Assembly (NCBI GenBank): GCA_037176705.1
Contig: CM073888.1
Span: 46,630,810-46,694,809, forward strand
DNA: 64,000 nucleotides
Direction of reading: 5' to 3'
Origin: Molossus alvarezi
Lineage: Eukaryota; Chordata; Mammalia; Chiroptera; Molossidae
In this document: positions 11,050 to 23,385 of the stretch, piece by piece
How positions within the stretch are numbered: the stretch's first letter is position 1
How the letters are laid out: every line of letters begins with the position of its first letter
Position numbers and translations under genes: made by a program
The notes under the pieces: generated by a model
Databases searched by the model: none
What the model saw: only the letters and a program-made list of their open reading frames with translations
Told to the model about the DNA's origin: nothing

Positions 11050-12394
11050 GTCAGATCTACCATACACCCCATTTAAGATAATCAATCACCTGCCTGAAAT
11101 ATCATTGCAATTCAGTGGACTATGTCATGAGCACACACAGAATCTCTCCTCCTCGTGCCAAACACATAGCAAAGAAAATTAAAAATGAAATGGAGGGGCA
11201 CAGCCACACTGAAAACAAGATGATTTATCTGTGGACCAAACTTTAAAGTGGGTGTAGTTTGGAATGGCAGAGTGGGCTCAGGCCAGACACAGATTGGAGT
11301 GACCTGAGGTACACAGGCTCAGAGAGAACAGGACTAGGAGCCCTCCACATGCAGAAGTCAACGGACGCGGGGTCACTGCGTGAAACGCGAGCAGAAGCTG
11401 AAATGCTGTGATCACTGCCCAGGACTGCGCTGCCTCCTTAGCTGGGGCAGAGGAATGAGGAGAGCTCCCAGGCACCAAACCCAGGTTTTAGATTTAAACT
11501 CTGAGACGAAGTCATCTGAAGATCTACTTGTCAACGGTTGATTCCCAGAAGAAATAAACACTTTGAACAAGGAGAGGTGATCATAAAGGAAAGAAAAAAA
11601 ATCCAAAAATTGAAACAATAAAAAAAAGCAACAACAAAAACAACCAAACCCAGACTTCCACTTAAGATAAACTTGCAAACAAAAAGCTTAATACAGTATC
11701 AAAGTGGATACAAGTGCCAGAAATATAACGACAACCAATACCCGTCAGGTCCCACAGAGGAGGTGCAACCGAGCCAGACTTGTAGGAAGGAGTTCTGGAA
11801 GGGTAGGGAAGAAAGGGGCATTTTGTGAAGGAGAAACATCTTATGCGAAAGCGTGAGAGCTGAAAGTGCAATGCTGCTTGGTCTCTGGAAGGCGCTGGGG
11901 GATGCAGAGGGGCTTAGGATGATGGGCGGGGGAGCTGTGCTTTATGAACCGAGATGGGGCAGAACGGCGGTGATGCCCAAGTGCCAGGAAGAGAAGCCGA
12001 ACTGATTTGTGAACAATGCCTGGCAGGCACAGGACAAAGATGTGATGAATGAGATAACACTGCGCAGGATGGAGCAGAGGGGGGCGTGGGGGTCGCCAGA
12101 GGTTTTGAGAGATGATGACAGTGGTTGAGATGTTAAATGATGATGCCTGTGCTCTAATGATGCAGTAAAAGTGGAAAGAGATGCTTTGAAGGTAGATTTC
12201 TTAAGCAACAGATTGGGTTAGCCACTGGGGACAAACGAGAGGGACATTTTAAACATCTCAAGCCTGGGAGGCTAGTGCCATTGAAGCAATGGTGAAAATT
12301 AGAAAAGGCATTCCCTTAGGAATAAAGAAAAAAAATCTCATTTAGTCATGCTGGTTTTCACATTCCTATTTTATTTTTATTATCTATTTTAAAT
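11050..12394. other. Single-copy sequence, moderately GC-rich
   Basis: No repeat family recognised with confidence. The 11880-12240 part has the purine-rich look of an old antisense LINE-2, but I cannot anchor it. Minus-strand frames near 11278-11871 and 11942-12208 have no splice context. Confidence 0.3.
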
Positions 12395-12800
12395 ATTGTA
12401 AGCAGGAAGATGGAGAAAACACGGGCTGCCTAAGTACCTGTCATCAAGATATAATAAGTGTTTACATTTTGTCACAATTGCATCGGATATTTTTAAAGAA
12501 ATAAAGTGTTGCACATACAATTACAGACCAACGTCTCCATCTCATTTCCCTCCCTCTTCCCCGGAGGCAACTGCGGTTCTCAAGTGGGTGTTGTCATCCT
12601 TGGGCTGTAGAAGTTTTTATACTTTTCCTACAGATGGATGTTCCTACAATATATAAGATTGTTTTGTGTGCCTTAAAAATTCACATAAAATCATTCTGCA
12701 CATTTTGCAACTTTTTAATTTCTTTTTTCTCATTATTATACTTTGAACAAGTATTCGTGTTGATACAAGCAGACCTATCTTACTGATCTATCATATTTGA
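12395..12800 (-). mobile_element. Possible ancient L1M 3' end
   Basis: The plus strand reads like an antisense old L1 3' UTR: 'aataaagtgttgcacataca', 'ttcccctgg..gcaactgcggttct', 'ttttatacttttcctacaga', 'gttttgtgtgccttaaaaat', and 'gtgttgatacaagcagacct'. Subfamily is not assignable by eye. Confidence 0.45.
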
Positions 12801-13002
12801 AGGAAATTAGATCCGCTAAAGGTAAGGTGGGGGATTGGAACTGCACACGTTGATCTGAAGCCTATACACTTATACGGAATAACTGAACGCTGAGTACGGA
12901 CTTGTACTGTAGATGAGGGTGAGGCATCCACTGAACTCAGTTTTTGTTTTTGTTTTTTAAATGCAATAACCTGATTGTTGGAAGTCCCACAGCCCCAATC
13001 AT

Positions 13003-13040
13003 GGTTGATACTCAACAAATGTTTGTTGAATGAATGAAGA
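13003..13040 (+). mobile_element. LINE-2 3' terminus
   Basis: 'gatactcaacaaatgtttgt' followed by 'tgaatgaatgaa' is the typical L2 3' end. Only the terminus is recognisable. Confidence 0.5.
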
Positions 13041-14239
13041 GTCAATGGATAAATAAACACCCTCCCCTCCCCCCGCCGTGGGATATGCAAGGCCCAGCTA
13101 GGAAACTGGCAACCGCAGGCAAAATTTGAACTGCAAGTGCAATTTGTTAGCAACACAGTATTTTGTAAAGTAGAATCAACCTTTTAAAACTGTGAGGTTT
13201 CCCATTTAAGGACCAGATTCCTGGCTTTTATTCCCAAATCTAAATATCTAACAATGCCTGGTTTGCACGGGCTTGTACTTTTGCCTGGCAACAATCAAGG
13301 TGGGGAGCTGCAGCCGCCTTTCAACAGGCCACATGCTTCCAGCATGACACCTCCCCGTCCGTGGCCGTTCTGACACCAAGGCCCACAGTCAGTTACCATG
13401 GATCATGGCCTGACTATGGTTTTCCCTGTAGTAGGAACTATTTCATTATGTCCCAGGCCCTAAGAAAGAAGGAGCAAATACATACGGACTGAAAGGGCCC
13501 AGTGTGTGATGCAAAATCGGAGAGAACCTATTTCTTTGCAAAAGTGAAAACTGTGTCCTCAGGTGTTGAACATGGAAACCGTGTCTGGGTCAGACAATCT
13601 GGGACTAGGTCATGAAGAATGGTGTTTATTTATTTATTAAATAAATACTAAATGCCTGACTCCTGAACTACTTCTGTATTTGGGAGTCACTTTAGTGCCC
13701 AATCCTCATACCAGGACAGAACGGAGCATCAGATAAGGGGACAGGGACAGGCAGGCGTAATGTCTTTAACTGAGGTGTCCTGGTGGCCAAACATGATTCT
13801 CTATTTGAGTTTTAGTTCGATCCTGTGCTCCAATAAAATAGTCCTTTCAGTTCCTTTCCATCGATCGAAGATTCTTTTTATTGAGAAAAGCGGTCTTTGA
13901 TTAGAAAGGAAATGCTTCCCGGCCTTGGAAGTAGGGGACACGAGGCTCTGACTGGAGAAGTGGCATGTAAGCGCTTCACCAGCCGCCTCGTGTTCTGTGG
14001 GCCCGAGCTGGTTTCTTTCCAGGACAGCAGGTCTCCGTTTCACTGCGCTGTAGAGCGATGCCCACATCGAGCATGCTCCACACTGTCGTTAAGATGAGTA
14101 AAATCTTTCACAGACGGGAAGAGGACGACAACACACGAAGCGTGAGGGCCACATCTCCAAACGACCAGAGGGGTTCTATTTTAGGTAAATTTACTTCATT
14201 TTTAAAAATTTGTTTATAGTGGTATTGTAGGTGATTTTA
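13041..14239. other. Single-copy sequence with an AT-rich patch
   Basis: A short TTTA-type tract lies near 13622-13650. Nothing else is recognised. Confidence 0.35.
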
Positions 14240-14497
14240 TGAATCCTCACTTGAGAATATTTTTTCCCATTTATTTATTTATATTTTAGAGCGAGTGGAA
14301 GGGAGAGAGGGAAGTGAAGAGAGAAGGAAAAACATCGATGTGAGACAGACACACCGATTGGTTGCCTCCTGCAGGAGCCCTGAGTGTGATGGGGTCCAAA
14401 CTTGCAACCCAGGGATGTGCCCTTGACAGGAATTGAACCCACGGCCCTTTGGGCCCACAGGCCGACGCTCTAACTGCTGGGCAATGCTGGCCAGGGC
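14240..14497 (-). mobile_element. Ves SINE, hairpin-tail type
   Basis: Antisense copy. It starts with the inverted tail 'aatcctcacttgagaatatt' and ends 'ctggccagggc'. GTGATTTTA at 14231-14239 recurs at 14502-14510, so the insertion is flanked by a short target duplication. The sequence is more diverged than its neighbours. Confidence 0.87.
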
Positions 14498-14510
14498 TTA
14501 CGTGATTTTA

Positions 14511-15109
14511 AAGTTAACTTTTAAATATTTGTCAAGGTCATTTGCTCTGAGTATTTAACTTAAATTTTCATTCTTACAAAGACATAGAAGGTATTTAACA
14601 TTTTATAAGTGAATAGTTTACGGTCTTCTCTCACCGTAGGAAGGCAATTCCTTCCTGATAAACTCCAGGTAGGGCAAATTCTCAGGTTTAAAATGTACTT
14701 ATCCATGAAATCCATAGTACATAATTATCTCAATAGTTAATAAACAATATATGTGATGAAAATGTTTATTCAAGTGACATATTAATGCAAAAAATATGCA
14801 GAGGAGTAAAGACAAAAGAAATCAATAATAATAATGGAAACGATGCACAAGATTATTGCTACTATTAATTAGCTAATTACTTTGAGAACTTAACATAGCC
14901 AATGCTGACTGTGGATCTGGTCGATTCTTGGCAACTAGGAAAGATCCTTGTAAATGTGAAGAAATGCCTAGTAAGTAAAGTACGATACTAAATAACTTGT
15001 AGTCTTGTTTTCTTGTAATTCATACCTTTACAGAGCATCTCTGTGGTATGACTGCAAATGGATATGATAAGCTGTCAACTTAAAATCCCTCATTTAAAAA
15101 GCAAGTCCT
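14511..15109. other. AT-rich single-copy sequence
   Basis: No recognisable element between the SINE and the L2 copy. Confidence 0.35.
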
Positions 15110-15547
15110 GAACTCTTTGCCTTGCTTACTCTGCTCTAATAATATCATCCCCTTGATATATGAGCCTTACATGCCAAGCTCATTTCTACCTCAGGGCCTT
15201 TGCACTTGCTGTTTCGTTTGTGTAGAGACTCTTCCTTCAGATACTCTCAGATATGGTTTGCATGTCTTGGTTCAATGTTCTCTCATCAGAAAGGCCATCC
15301 TTGACTACCCCATTTCCAATAATGCCTTCCCTCTCCCTCTCTTACCTCATATCCTCCTATAATGTTCTGCATAAGATTGAGAGGATACATTTATTTGTAT
15401 ATTTGTTTATTGTCTGACTCTACTATTAAAAGTCAAGCTACACAGATATAGAGATAACACTAGTTTTGTTTATACCTGTGTGAACCTCATCACCAGAGCT
15501 TTAGCTCCTATTTAGTAGGTGCTCAGTAATATTTATGAATAAATGAA
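15110..15547 (+). mobile_element. LINE-2 3' portion
   Basis: The L2 signature is readable: 'cctcagggcctttgcacttg', 'tgttc..tctcatcagaaagg' then 'ccatccttgactaccccatt', 'tttgtttattgtctgactct', and the 3' end 'taggtgctcagtaatattta' plus 'tgaataaatgaa'. L2 is an ancient, inactive LINE. Confidence 0.78.
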
Positions 15548-15673
15548 GTTGCCATTGTATATTCCTTTTTGAAAATAACTTGGCTTTATATCCTTCGAAA
15601 CAGAACATTTTTGTCTGTATGATGCCGCTAAAGCAATTTTCTCCAAAACAAAATATTTAAAAGCTACATTTCT

Positions 15674-15922
15674 TTTTTTAATCCTCACCCGAGGACATTT
15701 TGCATTTTTATCTTCAGACAGAGTGGGAGGGAGAGAAGGAGGAAGAGACAGAGAGAGAAACATCGATGTGTCTCTCTCACATTGACTGGTTGCAACCCAC
15801 ATGACCCCAACCAGGGCCGGGGACAAACCACAACTGAGGTACATGCCCTTAGCAGGAACCAAACCTGGGACTCTCGGGTCCGCGGGCCGATGCTCTAACT
15901 GCTGAGCCAAACCGGCCAGGGC
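15674..15922 (-). mobile_element. Ves SINE, hairpin-tail type
   Basis: Full-length antisense copy, from 'ttaatcctcacccgaggaca' to 'aaaccggccagggc'. ACATTTCT flanks it (15666-15673 and 15924-15931). A 141-codon open frame crosses it but is SINE-derived and not a gene. Confidence 0.9.
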
Positions 15923-15931
15923 AACATTTCT

Positions 15932-17787
15932 ACATGTATGTAGTATAGTGTCACACAATCCTTGTGGACATGGATGTGGATGTTAATGTACTGTTTCCAT
16001 TTTATAGGCTTCTGAAAAAGAACATATGCACCAGACTCTGTATAGATTCTAATTTAACCTACACTATATAGGTACATTGGACTCAATCTAACAGAACAAT
16101 TCTTTTTCCTTTCAAATGGTTGTTCATTCTGACAGTGTATCCAGTATGTCCTCTACACATGGACATTTAAAAGATATATTCCTTGAAGGACCCAGTATTT
16201 TGCCATAGACCCACTAGAGGCTCAATAGCTGTTAACTCTTGGTGAATTGTCGCCATGAAATTCTCCTGTAAACTCTCTCTAGTGGAAAAGAAAAAGAAGT
16301 TCTTTCTTGCTTTCAGACCAGAAAAATGGTCTTATACAGCACAAATATATCTCAAGTTAACACACAGTTTCTTCACGCAAAATAAAAAAAGGATTGTTTT
16401 TCTATTAAAATAATTCTGTTTGCTGTACAAAGATGGTCATCAAAATAAATCATTGTTCATGCTTCTCTAGAGAGAAAAACTATAAACTGTCTATTGTTTT
16501 CTATGATTCTCATAGAACTGCCTGAACTGTGTAAGATTCACCAGACTCAGCCCAGCTACTCTGCTCTGTGGTGAATGGCTGGCCACCTTTGAGGCTAAGG
16601 AATCAATACTGTGTCCTCATTAGAATTGTCTTCATATATCTTCAAATCTTTATTTTGCTATTAAAATGATCTCTAGCATTCATACCCTAAAATAATAGCT
16701 AAATATCAAATATTAAAATCAATATTAAAACATAGCACCTCTTATAATGATGTGCCTACATATTCAAATGAATGGCAATAACTTAGTGCTAGAGTATTTA
16801 TCAAATTGTTCCTCTGTCACAGCTAAACATTTAATGCTGTTTGAGGCAAGGAGGAAAAATGATTTAAGTCATGAATTAATCCTCTTATTAATATTTTAAC
16901 TCATGAATCTATTCCTCAGCTAATGACCTAGTATCAACTGCTTATTATTAATCCAGGGTCTATTACTAAAACTATACTATATTGTATAATTACAACATTT
17001 CAAATGTTTGTATTTTATGGGAACATAACACAACCCGATATTTATATACAATTTTATGAGGTGGTTTCACATTCATTTCTCATATGCCATCTCCAGCTCA
17101 CTATTTCTTATGGTAACATATACTAAACATTTCTAGAAGATGTGTGAGAAGGCTAAGTTATTAATTTTATTATCAATTCCATTTTTTAATTTACATTTTA
17201 TATATATATTGATTGCTTGATATGTTTTAAGCATTTTGCCAGGTGCCGGGGATACTGAGAGGAGTAAGATATGGGCCATGCCCATTACATTAACGGCTAC
17301 TTAGATATGGGACAGAAACATATTTTTGCAGAGCACTCGATGAATTTGTGTGTGCATGTTTGTGCGGGTATAGGCTATGTACATATAACAAAGAAGCCGT
17401 ATACATGTGTATTACATATATGTAAATGTATATTATAGATTATACACACATATATCATCTGACTCCTCGAAGTCACTAGTTACAGACTGAACACACAAGT
17501 ATTGAAATTGGAATGGGTGTTATAGCTTTTAAGAAAATAAAAGCTTAATATGCAGATACATGGTGGCTTTCCTAGAAACATCAGAAATATGCTCAAGTTT
17601 CCAGCTGTGATTCAAGATCCAGGACCTTATAGAAACTGCGAGACACGGGGAGAGACGTGAATTCCATATCGTCTGGAGCAGAGCTGCCCTGCAGTGCAGG
17701 AAGTCACCTCTCCAGCGGATCCGAACTCCCTGTGCTGAATATGGCCGTCCAGAGGGTTCAGTTCTGCTTCTGGAGAGTTGAGTCTTT
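15932..17787. other. AT-rich single-copy sequence
   Basis: No SINE, LINE or exon recognised over about 1.85 kb. A TA/CA-rich imperfect tract with 'tatacatgtgtattacatat' lies at about 17380-17455. Confidence 0.35.
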
Positions 17788-18208
17788 TTTTAATTCTCAC
17801 CCGAGAATATGTTTTTTAAAAAATTGATTTTAGAGGGAAGGAGGGAGGGGGAGAGAGAAACATTAATCTTCTGTCTCCTTGTGCACCCTGACTTGGATCA
17901 AAACTTGGGGATTGAGCCCTGGCCGGTTTGGCTCAGCGGTTAGAGGGTCCGCCTGCGGTCCAGAGAGACCCGGGTTTGGTTCCTGCTAAGGGCACGTACC
18001 TCGGTTGCAGTTTGTCCGTGGCCCTGGTTGGTCGTGAGGGTGGCAGCCACTCGATGGGTCCCTTTCACGTCGATGTTTCTCTCTCTCTCTCTCTTCCTCT
18101 CTCTCCCGCCCAATCTATCTGAACAACAACAAGAAAAACTTGGGGATCGAAACTGCAGCCTTTTAGTGTACAGGACGACTCTCCAACCAACTGAGCCAAG
18201 GCCAGAGC
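17788..18208 (-). mobile_element. Older SINE split by a younger Ves SINE
   Basis: The left part (17788-17915) carries the inverted tail 'aattctcacccgagaatatg' and body. The right part (18135-18208) carries 'gatcgaaactgcagcctttt' through 'ccaaccaactgagccaaggc'. Together they make one diverged antisense SINE interrupted by the element at 17916-18134. Confidence 0.8.
17916..18134 (+). mobile_element. Ves SINE nested in an older SINE
   Basis: Starts GCCCTGGCCGGTTTGGCTC. It is flanked by AAAACTTGGGGATTGA (17900-17915) and AAAACTTGGGGATCGA (18135-18150), a 16-bp target duplication with one mismatch. Its 3' end stops after 'ctatctgaacaacaacaag', so the usual tail stem-loop is missing. Confidence 0.92.
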
Positions 18209-19235
18209 TGGAGGTCTGAGTCTTGAGGAGATTCTGCTCATCTAGAATTCCCACTGAAAGAGGTCATCTAAAGTTAATTTCTCAAAGAAGAGATTATTTC
18301 TCTCCAAAATCAAAAACAAACGACACAAAACTAGCTCTGAGAGTAGGGTCCTGTGGAAATGACAGTTAGATTAGATTCTGGAAAAACTGGGAGATGTAAA
18401 CAAACCAGAATAAACCATACCTATTGCTATTTTCCATCAGACTTGGGGACAGCCCCATCTAGAAAGTTTATCATAATCTTTATTATAATATAGCAGAGGG
18501 ACTTCATGTGAATATTAGACTCTATATAATACACATTTTACATGCAGTATTGTGTAAAATTTCACTAAAGTGATGGAAAAGATGGGATAATTTATACATT
18601 TTCTTTTTCCCAAATTCACATTTCTCTGAGTCCTCATTTAGTTTTATTAAGTTTTACTGAAGCACTTTCTCAAGCCTTCACAATGGCTACTGTCCCACTC
18701 ATACAACGAACAACCTATTTTTCTTTCCATTTCTGCCCTTAAGGTATTTGAAATAAAGTGATTAATTTATCCTAAACTGGTTTTTAGCACTTAATATTCC
18801 ATCATGTGTCTCAGCTGAACGGTGACATTTCCGCCCGGTAAGATTTAGATAAAGGCTCTTTCCCTTCCCATAACGAATGCTATGGCCTTCCTCACGCGGG
18901 GTTCAGCGAGCGAACTGAGCCCCATATTCTAAGTGATCTATCCTCCTATGCATGTAGAATGACACTGCGTGTCATCCTTGGAAGAATTAAGAAAATAGTC
19001 ACTCGAAACATTTTCAGTGTTCTGTGTTTCAAATGAGGAAGCAAACCTAGAAGGATCCAGATTTCCTCCACTCAAAATGTCCTTCTGAAGAGTTTTCCTT
19101 CCAACCCCGGCTAGTACCATTCATCTTGATGGCCCTGTGGCTATTTCCCGAGTTCCCTGTCTGCTGGAGTCAGGAACCCTGCTTCCTCTCTGTCTTCCCC
19201 TCCAGGTTCCCTATTTCCTCACTCCAGCTCTGGCC
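18209..19235. other. Single-copy sequence
   Basis: No recognisable repeat or splice-bounded exon. Confidence 0.35.
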
Positions 19236-19249
19236 AAAAGTCTGCTCAA

Positions 19250-19481
19250 GCCCTGGCTGGTTTGGCTCAGCAGTTAGAGCGTCAGCCTGTGGTCCAGAGA
19301 GACCCGGGTTCGGTTCCCACTAAGGGCATGTACCTCGGTTGCAGTTTGTCCCCTGCCCTGGTTGGGTCGTGTGGGAGGCAGCCACTCAATGTGTCCCTTT
19401 CACATTGATGTTTTTCTCTCTCTCTCCTTCCCACTCTATCTGAACAAAAAATAGAACAATGTCCTTGGGTGAGGATAAAAA
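19250..19481 (+). mobile_element. Ves SINE, hairpin-tail type, clean TSD
   Basis: Starts GCCCTGGCTGGTTTGGCTC and ends 'gtccttgggtgaggataaaa'. AAAAGTCTGCTCAA occurs on both sides (19236-19249 and 19482-19495), a perfect 14-bp target duplication that indicates a fairly recent L1-type insertion. Confidence 0.95.
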
Positions 19482-19495
19482 AAAAGTCTGCTCAA

Positions 19496-19882
19496 ATTAA
19501 ACACAGTATGGAGGAAATTGTGCGTAAACTGTTTAACTTCAAATCTTTTCAAAGGAACACGTTCCTTGGGGAGGGAGAGAATGCTAAAGAATTTCTGAGA
19601 ACAGCTTTTGGCTGGTGAGAGATTTGTGTGTCTGTCTTCGAGGTGGACACCTCCGGGGGAGAGATGACTGGGGTGTTACTCAGGATGCTTTCCCTACATG
19701 TTAGTTTCTGCCTCTTCCCGGGACTTGGTTAAAACAAAACAAAGCACAATCCACATCGCGTTTTAAAGATATTTCTATCATTTACCTAATGTTGAAAAAT
19801 ATCTCAGAAAAAAAAAAACCCTTCTTCCCAGAATTATTCTGAGTTGCCCCGTGTGACTGTGCCTTTCCTGCCAGGCACTTAC
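19496..19882. other. Single-copy sequence
   Basis: Nothing recognised. It would be intronic to the weak exon candidate to its right. Confidence 0.3.
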
Positions 19883-19972
19883 TATAATGAATTTTGGGGG
19901 CACAATTCCATCATCGTAGACTCTCTTTTCAAAGTGGGCGCCACCATACATTGCAAAACTATGGCTCATTTT
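19883..19972 (-). CDS. Weak internal exon candidate, 30 codons
   Basis: Seen on the minus strand: a branch-like CTTAC and a T13 tract, then TAATGGAG as a possible (non-optimal GAG) acceptor, 30 open codons, then TTATA followed by GTAAGT, a strong donor. The peptide includes MSHSFAMYGGAHFEK and VYDDGIVPPKFII. With this acceptor the exon is phase 0 at both ends. A CATAG acceptor 14 bases downstream would give a shorter exon of a different phase. I do not recognise the family. The poly-T tract and lack of partner exons leave chance as a real alternative. Confidence 0.28.
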
Positions 19973-19992
19973 CTCCATTAAAAAAAAAAAAA

Positions 19993-20756
19993 AGTAAGCC
20001 TGGGTCCCTCGATCTATTATGTTGCATTAAGGAGACAGTTTTCCACTGCTGATTACTGCCCTACCCCTGCTTTATCACATTGAGAGGAGGTAAGACTTTT
20101 TGTTGTATTCATTGATCTGCTTTGCCTTTGATTCCATAAACAGGAACTAACTATGAGTCAAGCTGTACAATCCTGGATTAAAGCCCAGGCTATTAGCGCT
20201 TTTTCAAAGGCTATGCCGCACCGCCGCTGTCAGAATCGGTGTGGATAAGAGCGCTTGCTTGACAGATCAAATTCTAATTCTAAGTGGTGTGGCGTCCCCT
20301 TCTCGTTAACCTTTACCAAGATGACTTGGCCATGCTTTGCTCAAATGGAATTATGCCCGCAGGTTCTACCACACGGAAAGAGATGCCGTTGTTTTATTAT
20401 TAGGATGTATTGATTATTGCTGTAAAGAATTTAGCTAAGATATACTTATGATCTAATGTTGATACTTGGCAGATATCCTGACAAATATAACTGACAAATG
20501 ACAAACTGAACGTCCCCGGAGAAGTCTACTTATTCAGCTATCTGGAGGGAGAGCTCAGAAATCTGTATTGCGAGACTCCTCAGGCAGTGGTTACACTCAA
20601 AACTAGACAGTGTTTGAGGTCATCCGCCTCTTTCATCATCTTGTTGGCTGACTGGTAATAGCTGCCTTTTAAATGTTACGAATTCAAATCATCTCATGTT
20701 TCATGGCAAAGAACTTAGTGGTCTCTTGGAATTGACCTGAAATGATTTGACAGATT
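19993..20756. other. Repeat-free segment, possible conserved non-coding element
   Basis: The part at 20130-20480 has balanced composition, several CpGs, no repeat family and many AATTA/ATTA-type motifs, the look of developmental enhancer sequence. There is no open frame of note. The suggestion rests on texture alone. Confidence 0.25.
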
Positions 20757-20771
20757 AAAAATGCAGACAGC

Positions 20772-20983
20772 CCAGCCAGTGTGGCTCAGTGGTTGAGCGA
20801 CGACCCATGCACCAAGAGGTCGCCAGTTCGATTCCTGGTCAGGACATATGCCCAGGTTGTGGGCCAAATCCCCAGTGGGGGGCATGCAGGAGGCGGCCAA
20901 TCGATGTTCTCTCTCATCGATGTTTCCCTCTCCCTTCCTCTCTCTCTAAAATCAATAAAGGGAAACAAAGTTTTTTTTTAAAT
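20772..20983 (+). mobile_element. Ves-related SINE, AATAAA-tail type, clean TSD
   Basis: A different subfamily from the hairpin-tail copies. The head has 'gtggctcagtggttgagcg' and 'ccatgcaccaagaggt', box B reads 'agttcgattcc', and the tail is 'tctctctaaaatcaataaag', which includes an AATAAA signal. AAAAATGCAGACAGC flanks it perfectly (20757-20771 and 20984-20998). Confidence 0.95.
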
Positions 20984-20998
20984 AAAAATGCAGACAGC

Positions 20999-22539
20999 TT
21001 CGAAGGCGTGGGGTGGAGGAGAGAGTCTAACCCAGCCTCAGACAAGCCTGCGGTTTATCTGTGTGTGAAGGTGGAGAAGTACGTCTAGAAGAGGGTTTGT
21101 CAGACTCCAGTGTTCGTGACAGGACGCAAACTCGTGACCAAAGCACATGGGTCTGATTTTATAAACCCCACCAGAACACTGGCACTGGAGGCAATTCTCA
21201 GAAGATTCACTGGCTAATTTTTCATCTTCCAGTGCCTGCCAATGGCACACTTGAGGCAACTGGTTTAGAAAGCCACTGTCTAAGCACCCACCGGTGCCTG
21301 GTGTTTGCTGCTTGTGTCTCGCCCACCCGTGTAAGGTAAAGCAACACTTCCTTAAATCTGGTTTCCACAGTGTTCGTGTTACTTCAAAAAAAGTCCCATC
21401 ATCAAATAAATTGAGAAAATACTGGGTTAATTCAAATTAATTAGCTTTATTCCCTATTTTACTTCTAAGGGTCTTTACTATGCTAATATAGTTTTTGAAA
21501 CTACAGAAGTGAGTACAGTTTGATGCATTTTCCAAGATAATTCAACTTGAACTAATTTTTGATGGAGTAACTATTAACATGGAGCATAATTAGTTTTCCA
21601 AAGAACAAAGGTTGGGAAACGCTCCAGATGTCAATATGTCCAGACTTAATGACCTGCATTTCCTGAAGAAATTACTTCCCTGCATTATGACAGAGTAGTA
21701 TGCCTCGGTTCTTTACAGGGAGTCACTAAGAGAAAGAATTTTTTAAATAACTTTTATTTTTGCCATAACATTGTTATAGCATCTAACATACATTAGATAA
21801 ACATAATGCACATTCCTTCTAGAGTTTATTGCCAGGTATTGATGATCTCTCGTTTTTTGTTTTTTAAATGGGTATTGAGATTTATAAACACAAAAGGAGC
21901 TTATTTTTTCCCTCTGACTGCTAGGGAACTCAAACTCAAATGTGCTTTAATATAATAACAAACATATTCTGGGTTGCTGAAAATTTTCCTTTCTAAATAA
22001 TGTTTCATGTTTTGGGTACTATAATTGGGATTTTGATGTTTAGCTTTTATCTTTATAACTGAGTTGATAAATTCCATCCTAATAAATGTGGTAAAAAATA
22101 TAAAGTGTGAAGATTTAATTGAGATAAGTTACATAGAATATCTACTTCAGTATCTCAGAAATAGCCACATGAAATAAATTGTAGCTGTTATTCATTTTAA
22201 TATTATTTTTAATTGTGATGTTTTTCTTTTTAATGTTAATAGTACAGATGTGTAAAACAGAAAAAGTAAAATTTCCTTCCTCCATTGTTCCTTCTCACTC
22301 CCATTCCTCAATAGGAAACATTTTATTTTTACTGTTTCAGTTGCCAAATTTCTGAAAATACCAACATAATTGTAACCATTTCTTCATTTATCAATTTTAA
22401 ACAGTATTTGTCAACATCATGAAAAAGAAATTTATTTCAAATGCATGATTTTTCTTCCTCCTCTTCTCTATTTTGACAGTTATCATTAGTTCTTCATTTA
22501 GTTATATTTATGAAGTGTAATGTGCTTAAAACTTCGGCT
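20999..22539. other. AT-rich single-copy sequence
   Basis: No repeat family or exon recognised over about 1.5 kb. Confidence 0.35.
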
Positions 22540-23385
22540 TTTTAAAACAGACCTTTTACTGAAATATAGCATACATACAGAAAGTGCACAAATCAAAGTG
22601 AACAGCTAGGTAATTTTCATGAAGCAAACACACCCATGTAATCACAGCTCAGATGAAGACAGAGCCCAGTACCAGCATCCCTGCTCCATATTTCTATTCT
22701 ATTGCCATACATTGGTTTTCAGTGTTTATAAACTTTTTAATAAATGAATCATACACTTTTTTTGTATTTAATAGCTTCTTTCTCTTAACATTATGCTTGT
22801 GAGATTCACCCATTTTACTGCATGCAGCAGTAGTGCTTTCTTTTAAATTGCCTACTGTATGCTATTAAATACCCTCGATCATTCATCCATTCTACTGTTA
22901 AGGGGTATCTGGGTTGTTTCCAGTTTTGTGCTAGTGTGAATAGTGCTGTGAGGACCATCCTTGTGCAAGTGTTTTGAGTCATATTATTATGGATTTTTGT
23001 TTGGTATAAAACTAGGAGTGGAATTGCTAGGTCACGTTTACATACTACTCACCAGTTTTCTAAAAGTGGGTGTACCAGGTTATACTTCCACGAGAAGTAT
23101 ATGAAAGTTCAATGACCTCACATCCAGGCCAACATTTGAGAGTGTCAGTCTTTTTTTTTTTTTTTTTTAATTGATTTTTTTTTAGAGAGAGAGGAAAGAA
23201 GAGAGAGATAGAAACATCATTGGCCGCCTCCTGCATGCCCTCCACTGGGGATCGAGCCCGCAACCCGGGCATGTGCCCTGACCGGGAATCGAACGGGAAC
23301 CTCTCAGTCCATGGGATGACAGTCATTCCACTGAGCCACACCGGCTGGGCGATAGTGTCAGTCTTTTTCATTGTAGTTTTTTTTT
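22540..23385 (-). mobile_element. Ancient L1M 3' end, split by a SINE
   Basis: Antisense L1 3' sequence: 'gaaatatagcatacatacag', 'acacccatgtaatcacagct', 'gggtatctgggttgtttcca', 'ctaggagtggaattgctagg' and 'ccaggccaacatttgagagt'. The last unit, 'agtgtcagtcttttt', is duplicated by the SINE at 23156-23350, so the L1 resumes at 23354. Confidence 0.68.
23156..23350 (-). mobile_element. Ves-related SINE, AATAAA type, antisense
   Basis: Runs from a T-rich stretch through 'ggccgcctcctgcatgccct' and 'gggaatcgaacgggaacctc' to 'gagccacaccggctgggc'. AGTGTCAGTCTTTTT at 23141-23155 recurs at 23354-23368. The insertion lies within the old L1M copy. Confidence 0.92.
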
